A DNA stretch of 5,208 bases from a bacterium (GTDB lineage Bacteria; Desulfobacterota; GWC2-55-46; S146-80; JALXFI01), in contig JALXFI010000269.1 of the NCBI GenBank assembly GCA_027069035.1, forward strand, positions 1-5,208. Direction: 5' to 3'. Shown here piece after piece: positions 1 to 5,169 of this stretch (the stretch's first letter is position 1; every line of letters starts with the position of its first letter). Made by a program: the position numbers and the translations under genes. The notes below the pieces were generated by a model. That model was not told the origin of the DNA and made no database searches. It saw only the letters and a program-made list of their open reading frames with translations.

Positions 1-1
1 T

Positions 2-661
2 GACATATACTCTATTGAAGACCTTTCCACCCTTATATACGCCTTAAAGGAGGCTACGCTCTATAAGAAACCTATAGCGGTCAAGATAGCTGCCGTTCAC
101 AATGCAGCGGCCATAGCAACCGGCATCGTAAGGGCCGGGGCGGATATCGTTGTTTTGGACGGTATTAGAGGCGGAACAGGCGCAGCCCCTAAGATTATAA
201 GGGACAATGTGGGCATACCGATTGAGCTTGCACTTGCCGCGGTCGATACCAGGCTGCGGCAGGAAAGGATTAGGAACAGGGCGTCCATCATCGCTGCAGG
301 GGGCATAAGGTGCAGCGGCGATGTTGTAAAGGCCATTGCGCTTGGCGCCGATGCGGTCTATATAGGCACGGCAACCCTTGTTGCAATGGGTTGCACCCTT
401 TGTCAGAAGTGTTATACGGGCATATGTAACTGGGGTATATGTACCCAGAATCCAAAACTTGCAAAGAGGCTCAATCCCGATATAACAACACAGAGACTCA
501 TTAATCTTGTCAGGGCATGGAGTAATGAGATAAAAGAGATGTTGGGCGGCATGGGGATAAACTCGATTGAGAGCCTGAGGGGCAACAGGCTTCAGTTGCG
601 TGGCATCGGGCTTTCCGAGTGGGAGCTTGAAGTCCTTGGTATCAAAGGAGCGGGTCAGTAA
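2..661 (+). CDS. gltB: Glutamate synthase FMN/Fe-S domain protein (archaeal-type GltB2), 5' end missing
   Basis: This is the C-terminal 219 residues of a glutamate synthase central/FMN-binding domain protein; the start lies before the window. The enzyme converts 2-oxoglutarate plus ammonia (from glutamine) to glutamate in the cytoplasm. Seen in the fragment: DIYSIEDL at residues 1-8, an FMN-barrel glycine motif DGIRGGTGAAP at 53-63, a phosphate-binding AAGGIR at 98-103, and IGTATL at 121-126. A cysteine cluster follows, with Cys131, 134, 137, 142 and 147 (C-x2-C-x2-C-x4-C-x4-C) ending in CTQ, where classical GltB has its 3Fe-4S motif ending ATQ. The protein stops shortly after this region and lacks a fused GXGXG domain, which is instead encoded by the next gene. 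That is the split architecture known from archaea and several anaerobic bacteria. The amidotransferase part, if present, would be upstream. Family assignment is firm. The exact enzyme activity (classical glutamate synthase versus a relative) is less certain. Confidence 0.9.
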   Translation, partial: DIYSIEDLSTLIYALKEATLYKKPIAVKIAAVHNAAAIATGIVRAGADIVVLDGIRGGTGAAPKIIRDNVGIPIELALAAVDTRLRQERIRNRASIIAAGGIRCSGDVVKAIALGADAVYIGTATLVAMGCTLCQKCYTGICNWGICTQNPKLAKRLNPDITTQRLINLVRAWSNEIKEMLGGMGINSIESLRGNRLQLRGIGLSEWELEVLGIKGAGQ

Positions 662-755
662 TGTATTGTTAGCCTGTTTCCATGATTTTGGTTTTATAAA
701 TTTCAGTGTTCTTTAGAGGTTCGGTAAAATATATGAATGGAGTTTTTTTATTTAC

Positions 756-1526
756 ATGAATGACTTAACGGTAAATTCCAATGGAAAGATTGTGGTCGAT
801 GCAAGGGGGCTCTATTACAGAGAGTTAAATAGATTGCTTTTTGATATAGTTTCTACAAAGCATCCGGAAAATATAGAGATAAGGAACGTTACAGGTCAGA
901 GATATATCGGGACTAACTTAAGGGACAAGGTAACGATTGATCTGTTCGGCACACCAGGCAGCGACCTTGGCGCATTTATGAACGGTCCTACGATCAGTGT
1001 TTATGGCAATGCGCAGGATGGTTGCGCCAATACCATGAACGAAGGAAAGCTTATTATTCATGGTCATACGGGTGATATACCGGGTATGTCCATGAGGGGG
1101 GGAAAGGTTTTTGTTAAAGACGATATAGGCTACAGAGGCGCAATCCATATGAAGGAGTATGAGGATAAGGTGCCCGTTGTAGTTATCGGAGGCACCTCTC
1201 AGGATTTTCTTGGTGAGTACATGGCGGGAGGAGTGGTTATACTGCTGGGTTTGAATCTTGATAATGTTAAGCATAGGTCTAATTTTATAGGAACAGGCAT
1301 GCATGGCGGGAGGATATTTATCAGGGGGGAGATTGAAGATCATCAACTGGGCAAAGAAGTGGGTGTTGCTGAGCCGAATGCGGACGATAAAAAGGTGCTT
1401 GAAGAAAATATAGAGGAATTTTGCGATTGTTTTGGATATAAGAACTCAAAGAAAATATTTGATGTCCCATTTATAAAGCTATATCCAAAATACTTAAGAC
1501 CCTATGGCAGATTGTACGCATATTGA
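756..1526 (+). CDS. Glutamate synthase GXGXG-domain subunit (GltB3-type, stand-alone)
   Basis: A 256-residue protein formed almost wholly of the glycine-rich right-handed beta-helix found at the C terminus of GltB and in formylmethanofuran dehydrogenase subunit C. Seen: GNAQDG at residues 84-89, GHTGDIPG at 103-110, a turn RGGKVFV at 114-120, GYRGAIHMKEY at 125-135, GGTSQDFLGEYMAGG at 145-159, and GTGMHGGRIFIRG at 179-191. This spacing of G-x-x-G / G-G turns is the family signature. In split glutamate synthases this domain is a separate structural subunit that packs beside the FMN domain, which fits the FMN/Fe-S gene just upstream. The C-terminal 65 residues are less glycine-rich and include Cys223 and Cys225. 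The ATG at 756 is preceded by GGAG at 739-742, a rather long 13-base gap. The nearby ATGs at 733 and 737 are out of frame. A role in glutamate synthase is inferred from context; the fold is clear. Confidence 0.88.
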   Translation: MNDLTVNSNGKIVVDARGLYYRELNRLLFDIVSTKHPENIEIRNVTGQRYIGTNLRDKVTIDLFGTPGSDLGAFMNGPTISVYGNAQDGCANTMNEGKLIIHGHTGDIPGMSMRGGKVFVKDDIGYRGAIHMKEYEDKVPVVVIGGTSQDFLGEYMAGGVVILLGLNLDNVKHRSNFIGTGMHGGRIFIRGEIEDHQLGKEVGVAEPNADDKKVLEENIEEFCDCFGYKNSKKIFDVPFIKLYPKYLRPYGRLYAY

Positions 1527-1540
1527 TTCTCTATTACCCT

Positions 1541-1560
1541 GATCCCGACATAGCGGGATT
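1541..1560. repeat. Perfect 6-bp inverted repeat between glt and zap genes
   Basis: ATCCCG at 1542-1547 and CGGGAT at 1554-1559 form a perfect GC-rich stem around a 6-base loop (ACATAG), extendable by a G-T pair. It lies 15 bases after the stop of the GXGXG gene. There is only a short TTT (1559-1561) after the stem, so it is not a standard intrinsic terminator. It may be a 3'-end stabilising hairpin or one copy of a dispersed intergenic palindrome. Confidence 0.45.
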
Positions 1561-1583
1561 TGAAGTTGGCAATACATCCTTAA

Positions 1584-1611
1584 CCCAAAAACCAGAATCT
1601 GTTTTTTGGGG
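1584..1611 (+). terminator. Candidate terminator hairpin ending the glt unit
   Basis: CCCAAAAA-c-CAG at 1584-1595 pairs with CTG-t-TTTTTGGG at 1599-1610, leaving loop AAT: 11 paired bases with one C/T mismatch. The T6 run (1602-1607) lies inside the 3' arm and is not followed by a further T tract, so the core terminator stem above it is only 3 bp. The location between two functional groups of genes supports a terminator role, and its near symmetry would also allow action on the minus strand. The structure is directly visible; the function is inferred. Confidence 0.4.
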
Positions 1612-1624
1612 TATTATGAAATTC

Positions 1625-1653
1625 TTGACTTCATAGGATAAAGGTTTTAATAT
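1625..1653 (+). promoter_or_regulatory. Possible sigma70-type promoter before zapB
   Basis: TTGACT at 1625-1630 matches five of six bases of the -35 consensus. An AT-rich block follows, in which TTTAAT (1646-1651, spacer 15) or TAATAT (1648-1653, spacer 17) could serve as -10. Transcription would then begin at or very near the ATG at 1660, giving an almost leaderless message. This would explain why no good ribosome binding site is seen for the ZapB-like gene. AT-rich spacers produce such matches by chance, so this is tentative. Confidence 0.3.
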
Positions 1654-1659
1654 AAAAAT

Positions 1660-1896
1660 ATGATGGACAATATGGAGCCTTTTGATTTACTGGAGAGTAA
1701 GGTAAAGGACGTAGTAGAGAGATATGTTAGGATAAGGGATGAAAAACAACACTTTGAAAAGGTCTTAAAAGAGAAGGATTTAATGCTGAATGCTCTGGAA
1801 TTTAAATATAAAAATTTGAGAAAGGAAAAAGAGGTTGTAAAACGCAGGGTGGATGCGCTTCTTAAGAAGATAGAATCCATCACCTCTTTGTTTTGA
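1660..1896 (+). CDS. zapB: ZapB-like coiled-coil cell division protein
   Basis: A 78-residue, highly charged protein with no glycine or proline after residue 7. It is predicted to be one continuous coiled coil from about residue 9 to 75, with hydrophobics spaced through it (V15, V18, Y22, I25, then V64, L67, I71, I74 near the end). Small coiled-coil proteins of this size directly before zapA are generally annotated ZapB-like: ZapB binds ZapA and helps position and bundle the FtsZ ring. The sequence itself is low in specific motifs, so the name rests on size, composition and neighbour. The start could be ATG 1660, 1663 or 1672 (M1, M2, M5). No clear Shine-Dalgarno is present for any of them, only AAGG at 1641-1644. 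The stop TGA abuts the ATG of zapA with no spacer, implying translational coupling. Confidence 0.7.
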   Translation: MMDNMEPFDLLESKVKDVVERYVRIRDEKQHFEKVLKEKDLMLNALEFKYKNLRKEKEVVKRRVDALLKKIESITSLF

Positions 1897-2175
1897 ATGT
1901 CTGAAATTCCGAAAAGAATAGTAGAGATAGATATCTTTAATAAGAAATATCATATCAAGACCGACGAGGACGATGGTTATATTGATGAGGTGGTAGGATA
2001 TGTAAGAGGTAAGATTGCCGATATTTCAAATCAGGCAGGAGCTGTCGGTACTATTAACGTTGCAGTGTTGACTGCGTTAAATATAGCGGATGATTATGTA
2101 AAGCTAAAAAAGAAGGTGGATAATTTAGGGAAAAGGTCTATTAAATTGGTAGAGACGATTGAAGAGAGGGTTTAA
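1897..2175 (+). CDS. zapA: Cell division protein ZapA
   Basis: A 92-residue protein with the ZapA layout. The N-terminal beta segment reads VEIDIFNKKYHIKTDED (residues 9-25). A helix follows (about 28-44). The conserved NVAVLTALNIADDY segment lies at 54-67, and a C-terminal coiled coil starts with VKLKKKVDNL at 68-77. ZapA is a cytosolic tetramer that binds FtsZ and cross-links its filaments at the division site. Length matches the family (about 90-110). The ATG directly follows the stop of the ZapB-like gene, with no strong ribosome binding site of its own (the preceding bases are CCTCTTTGTTTTGA), so coupled translation is likely. The stop codon overlaps the possible -10 box of the downstream 6S RNA. 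ZapA next to 6S RNA and fthC is a conserved neighbourhood in many proteobacteria, which strengthens the call. Confidence 0.9.
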   Translation: MSEIPKRIVEIDIFNKKYHIKTDEDDGYIDEVVGYVRGKIADISNQAGAVGTINVAVLTALNIADDYVKLKKKVDNLGKRSIKLVETIEERV

Positions 2176-2176
2176 T
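2171..2176 (+). promoter_or_regulatory. Possible -10 box for the 6S RNA
   Basis: TTTAAT (five of six bases of TATAAT) overlaps the zapA stop codon and lies 7 bases before the inferred 6S RNA 5' end near 2183. The best upstream -35 is TTGGTA at 2146-2151, but the 19-base spacer is long. The RNA may instead be processed from a zapBA transcript. Confidence 0.3.
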
Positions 2177-2182
2177 TAGTTT

Positions 2183-2370
2183 TCAGGTCCCCTGCAATGT
2201 GCGTGATCGGTTGTATATTCAGGACCAACACCCTTTTAAAAGGGAACCTTCACTGACTATGTATGGCATGTTCTCTTTAAAGAGAAAAGTTAGAAGTAGT
2301 TATTTAAGGTGCCCACTTATTTAAGAGGATCCGAATAGTCTGCCGACACGGCATAGGCGGGGGATCGTAG
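2183..2370 (+). ncRNA. ssrS: 6S RNA
   Basis: About 188 bases that fold like 6S RNA, the regulator that binds sigma70-type RNA polymerase holoenzyme by mimicking an open promoter. Traced by hand: outer closing stem GGTCCCCTGC (2186-2195) with GCGGGGGATC (2357-2366), 10 of 10 paired including two G-U; CGTG-a-TCGG (2202-2210) with CCGACACG (2343-2350), 8 pairs and one bulged A; TATTC-a-GGACC (2216-2226) with GG-a-TCCGAATA (2327-2337), 10 pairs and two single bulges. Then comes a central bubble: 5' strand 2227-2245, which holds the palindrome CCCTTTTAAAAGGG, and 3' strand 2311-2326. The terminal arm starts with ACCTT (2246-2250) on AAGGT (2306-2310), followed by ACTgACT (2252-2258) on AGTAGT (2295-2300), and ends with the TTCTCTTTAAAGAGAA hairpin (2271-2286). 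Size matches the usual 180-200 bases. Position between zapA and fthC is the classic 6S locus. Ends are approximate; five Ts follow at 2377-2381. Confidence 0.87.
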
Positions 2371-2381
2371 ATTTGGTTTTT

Positions 2382-2842
2382 ACAGTTGAGAAGAAGAAAA
2401 GATGCTGATCGGAAGATTTACTTGTATTATCGTAATGTTTCCAGTATAACTTTGCACGGCTTTGTAAAGACGACTATCTTTATTTTTTTGTTTGAGCTTA
2501 ATAAGAAAGGATGGAAGCACCTTATTTTAGAAAGATTTTTATGGGTTGAAAACAAAGGTTTTATTATATCCTGCTATATTTATCCATGCCTATATTTGGC
2601 AATGTTTTCAAAAAATAGATTTAGTGGGTTTTCAGCTCTTTAAGATGTGTCAATAAGGGTAAGAACTTCTGCTTATCTTTATGTGGCTGTTTTTTGGTTA
2701 AGCCGTGTTTTGAGTTTCTTTTCTTCTCTTACCACTGTGAACCACCTCTAACGACTTTCTTCAATAGCGCCATTTTATTAAAGCTTGCCTTTAAAATTTT
2801 TTGGAGAATTATCTTTGCTTCTGCTTTATATGGGATATTTGA
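2382..2842. other. Long T-rich spacer between 6S RNA and fthC, no convincing gene
   Basis: About 460 bases without a credible coding region. Two open frames cross it (2386-2643 and 2694-2903). Both need a TTG start, lack a ribosome binding site, and encode Phe/Ile/Leu/Tyr-rich strings typical of translated AT-rich noncoding DNA; the second also runs into fthC in another frame. Base composition is more T-rich on the plus strand than the flanking genes, with runs such as T7 at 2482-2488 and T6 at 2690-2695. A hairpin lies at 2653-2682. I see no tRNA fold, no riboswitch that I recognise and no transposon remains. It could be a long leader for fthC, a decayed gene, or hold an unrecognised small RNA. 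Confidence 0.6.
2653..2695 (+). terminator. Hairpin with downstream T6, possible terminator in the spacer
   Basis: ATAAGGGTAAG at 2653-2663 pairs with CTTATCTTTAT at 2672-2682: 11 consecutive pairs, two of them G-U, around an 8-base loop. A T6 run follows at 2690-2695, but 7 bases away from the stem, and the stem is AT-rich. It is therefore a weak candidate for ending the zap/6S transcript. A loop or attenuator before fthC is an equal possibility. Confidence 0.27.
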
Positions 2843-3454
2843 ATGTATCTCAGAAATGCTGATTGCTCAAGTATGGGTGTATTTGAGAACAAAAGCGCTT
2901 TAAGGCAAAGTCTTCTTGCAAAGAGGCTTGGGCTTTCTTTTGAGGATGTTTTTGAAAAAAGCCTTAAAATACAGAAAAGTTTTCTTGCCTCTGATGCATA
3001 CGGCAAGACAGAGAAGATAGCCCTTTATTCAGGTTGTAACAACGAGGTGTTAACGGATGAAATATTTCTTCATGCGGTTGCACATGGCAAAGAGGTGTTT
3101 TATCCGAAGGTTTCCAAGGCAAAAAATGTGCTTGAATTCTTTAGGGTTAAGAATAAAGAAGCACTAACGGCAGGTTCTTACGGCATATTGGAGCCAAGAG
3201 GAGGAGATGGTTTAAAAGAGGCGGTGTCATCCTTTGATATTATAATCGTTCCCGGGATTGCCTTTGACCTTTCCGGAAACAGAATAGGTTATGGCAAGGG
3301 ATATTACGATATGACACTACCTGCATGTAGGCGTTCTTGTATTACGATTGGTTTTGCCTATGATATGCAGGTTAAGCAGAACATCCCGTGTGAACCTCAC
3401 GATGTTAAGATAGATATTATATTTACAGAGAGTCAGGTGTTTAGATTTAGATAA
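2843..3454 (+). CDS. fthC: 5-formyltetrahydrofolate cyclo-ligase (methenyl-THF synthetase)
   Basis: Cytosolic enzyme of one-carbon metabolism that uses ATP to convert 5-formyl-THF to 5,10-methenyl-THF. Numbering from the Met at 2873 (193 residues, the usual family size): KSALRQSLLAKR at 7-18 matches the usual N-terminal Lys/Arg helix; KIALYSG at 48-54; the substrate/phosphate segment VPGIAFD at 126-132 followed by GNRIGYGKGYYD at 135-146 is the family signature; and PCEPHDVKID at 172-181 is the conserved C-terminal motif. The start is ambiguous: ATG 2843 adds ten unconserved residues but has GGGA at 2832-2835 seven bases upstream, whereas ATG 2873 fits the family N terminus but has no ribosome binding site. 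The gene follows 6S RNA, as in many bacteria where the two are co-transcribed, but here a 470-base spacer intervenes. It lies 34 bases before rny and is probably in one operon with it. Confidence 0.93.
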   Translation: MYLRNADCSSMGVFENKSALRQSLLAKRLGLSFEDVFEKSLKIQKSFLASDAYGKTEKIALYSGCNNEVLTDEIFLHAVAHGKEVFYPKVSKAKNVLEFFRVKNKEALTAGSYGILEPRGGDGLKEAVSSFDIIIVPGIAFDLSGNRIGYGKGYYDMTLPACRRSCITIGFAYDMQVKQNIPCEPHDVKIDIIFTESQVFRFR

Positions 3455-3474
3455 AAAGGGTAAAGCCGAAGAAG

Positions 3475-3480
3475 AGGAGG
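3475..3480 (+). promoter_or_regulatory. rny: Ribosome binding site deciding the rny start
   Basis: A perfect AGGAGG lies 8 bases before ATG 3489, the ideal spacing. The in-frame GTG at 3480-3482, three codons upstream, overlaps this site and therefore cannot be the real start. It is by far the strongest Shine-Dalgarno in the window. Confidence 0.85.
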
Positions 3481-3488
3481 TGTCTTAT

Positions 3489-5045
3489 ATGGATCTGGTC
3501 TTTATTGTTATATTGGTAATTATAGCCTTAATAAGCGCTATTGGGGGTTTTCTTGTAAGAAAATTTTTCTCTGAGAAATCTCTCCATGCGAAGAATGAAG
3601 AAATTGAAAAGAGTTTGCGTGATGCCAGAAAAGAGGCGGAGAACATAAAGAGAGAAGCAAGTATTCAGGCTCGTGATCAGGCCTATAATAATCAGCAGCA
3701 GTTTGAAAGGGAGATCAGAGCAAAGAAGAACGAACTTGATAAACTGGAATCAAGACTTGCCCAAAAAGAAGAAAATATTGGCAACAAAATAGATCTTCTT
3801 GATAAGAAGGAAATGGATATTTTAAAAAGGGAGAGGGAACTTTCCGGCAAAGAAAAAGAGATTATGGACAAGGAAGAGGTTTATAAAGGACTTCTTGAAG
3901 AAGAGAAGAGGAGATTGGAGGAGATATCCGGCATTTCCTCTGAGGATGCAAAGAAAGAGCTGATAAGATTTATGGAGGAGGAGGCAAAGCTTGAGGCCGT
4001 AAAGATAATAAAAAGCATAGAGGAGGAAGCAAGGGAGACTGCGGATAAAAAGGCAAAAGAGATAATCTCTTATGCCATACAGAGGTATGCCGGAGATTAT
4101 GTAACGGAGAGAACCGTAAGTGTGGTCAATCTGCCTAATGATGAAATGAAGGGCAGGATCATAGGTAGAGAAGGCAGGAATATCAGGGCGATTGAAGCCG
4201 CTACAGGGATAGATTTGATTATTGACGATACCCCTGAAGCGGTTATTATCTCCAGCATGAATCCGGTCAGAAGAGAGGTGGCCAAGGTTTCTCTTGAGAG
4301 ACTGATCGTTGACGGCAGGATTCACCCTGCAAGGATTGAAGAGATCGTTGAGAAGGTTGAAAAAGAAATAAACAACGATATAAAAGAGGCAGGTGAGCAG
4401 GCCGCCTTTGATGTGGGTATACATAATTTGCATCCGGAACTTGTGAAACTCATAGGAAAACTTAAGTTTAGAACGAGTTATGGGCAGAATTGTTATGTAC
4501 ATTCCCTGGAGGTTGCTTTTTTAAGCGGTATCATGGCCGCGGAGATCGGGATTAACGAGAAGCAGGCAAAACGCGCCGGACTCTTGCATGATATAGGTAA
4601 GGCAATGGACCACGAGGTGGAAGGCGCCCATGCCGCCATAGGTGTAGATGTGCTTAGAAAACATGGTGAATCCGGTAAGATTATCTCTGCCGTTGCCACA
4701 CATCATGATGACAAACCCGATTCCGTTCTCGGTGTGATCGTTCAGGCCGCCGATGCCCTTTCAGCCGCAAGACCGGGTGCAAGAAGAGAGATGTGGGAGA
4801 CCTATGTGAAGAGGATAGAAGGTTTGGAAAAGATCGCCTCTTCTTTTAAAGGGGTGAGTAAGGCCTATGCCATACAGGCAGGCAGAGAGCTCAGGGTTAT
4901 TGTTGAGGGCAGAAAGATAAACGATAATGAGATAGTTGTCCTTAGTAAAGATATTGCCAAAAAGGTTGAACAGGAACTTACTTATCCCGGGCAGATAAAG
5001 GTTACTGTGGTAAGGGAGACCCGGGCGGTTGATTATGCAAAATGA
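3489..5045 (+). CDS. rny: Ribonuclease Y
   Basis: A membrane-anchored endoribonuclease that starts mRNA turnover, 518 residues from ATG 3489 (family about 510-520, so full length). Domains in order: one N-terminal transmembrane helix at about residues 2-24, very hydrophobic and followed by RK; a long Glu/Lys-rich coiled coil from about 30 to 200; a KH RNA-binding domain with GRIIGREGRNIR at 222-233; and an HD phosphohydrolase domain with His338, the His367-Asp368 pair in LLHDIGK, His405-His406-Asp407-Asp408, and Asp422 in AADALSAARPG. These supply the expected metal ligands and none is missing. The C-terminal domain ends with VTVVRETRAVDYAK. The start is fixed by AGGAGG at 3475-3480. The gene follows fthC by 34 bases and precedes a ymdB-type gene, a pairing also known in Bacillus. 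The uninterrupted frame and conserved motifs make this a secure call. Confidence 0.98.
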   Translation: MDLVFIVILVIIALISAIGGFLVRKFFSEKSLHAKNEEIEKSLRDARKEAENIKREASIQARDQAYNNQQQFEREIRAKKNELDKLESRLAQKEENIGNKIDLLDKKEMDILKRERELSGKEKEIMDKEEVYKGLLEEEKRRLEEISGISSEDAKKELIRFMEEEAKLEAVKIIKSIEEEARETADKKAKEIISYAIQRYAGDYVTERTVSVVNLPNDEMKGRIIGREGRNIRAIEAATGIDLIIDDTPEAVIISSMNPVRREVAKVSLERLIVDGRIHPARIEEIVEKVEKEINNDIKEAGEQAAFDVGIHNLHPELVKLIGKLKFRTSYGQNCYVHSLEVAFLSGIMAAEIGINEKQAKRAGLLHDIGKAMDHEVEGAHAAIGVDVLRKHGESGKIISAVATHHDDKPDSVLGVIVQAADALSAARPGARREMWETYVKRIEGLEKIASSFKGVSKAYAIQAGRELRVIVEGRKINDNEIVVLSKDIAKKVEQELTYPGQIKVTVVRETRAVDYAK

Positions 5046-5053
5046 AAAGTGGT

Positions 5054-5071
5054 TATTGAGTTAACTCAATA
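5054..5071. repeat. 18-base perfect palindrome after rny
   Basis: TATTGAGTTAACTCAATA reads the same on both strands (two 9-base halves with no spacer) and begins 8 bases after the rny stop codon. No T tract follows directly. A second, weak AT-rich inverted repeat, TCATAA (5073-5078) with TTATGA (5089-5094) followed by TTTT, comes right after. The palindrome could be a dimeric regulator site for the next gene, a 3'-end hairpin for rny mRNA, or chance. The symmetry is direct; the role is not known. Confidence 0.55.
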
Positions 5072-5169
5072 GTCATAAAATAAAATGGTTATGATTTTAG
5101 TTGCGGTGTGTTATAAAGGTGTTGAGTTGAGTCTCGGTTTTTCACGGGTTAGTTATATTAGTGGTGGAG

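Noticed and set aside
702..730. Promoter between the two glt genes (TTCAGT / TAAAAT)
   Set aside because: The -10 matches five of six but the -35 only three of six, which is within chance for this AT-rich gap; not listed as a feature.
918..1346. 142-codon minus-strand open frame inside the GXGXG gene
   Set aside because: A shadow of the clear glycine-rich plus-strand gene, with no motif of its own.
2386..2643. 85-codon open frame in the spacer after 6S RNA
   Set aside because: Starts with TTG, has no usable ribosome binding site, and its product has no recognisable domain and the composition of translated AT-rich noncoding DNA.
2694..2903. 69-codon open frame overlapping the start of fthC
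   Set aside because: TTG start, Phe-rich product and overlap with the well-supported fthC frame make it a chance frame.
3822..4502. 226-codon minus-strand open frame inside rny
   Set aside because: Lies entirely within the conserved RNase Y gene; its product has no recognisable features, and the plus-strand frame carries intact KH and HD motifs.
5073..5098. Intrinsic terminator after rny (TCATAA ... TTATGA TTTT)
   Set aside because: A 6-base, almost all A/T stem with a 10-base loop and only four Ts is too weak to claim.
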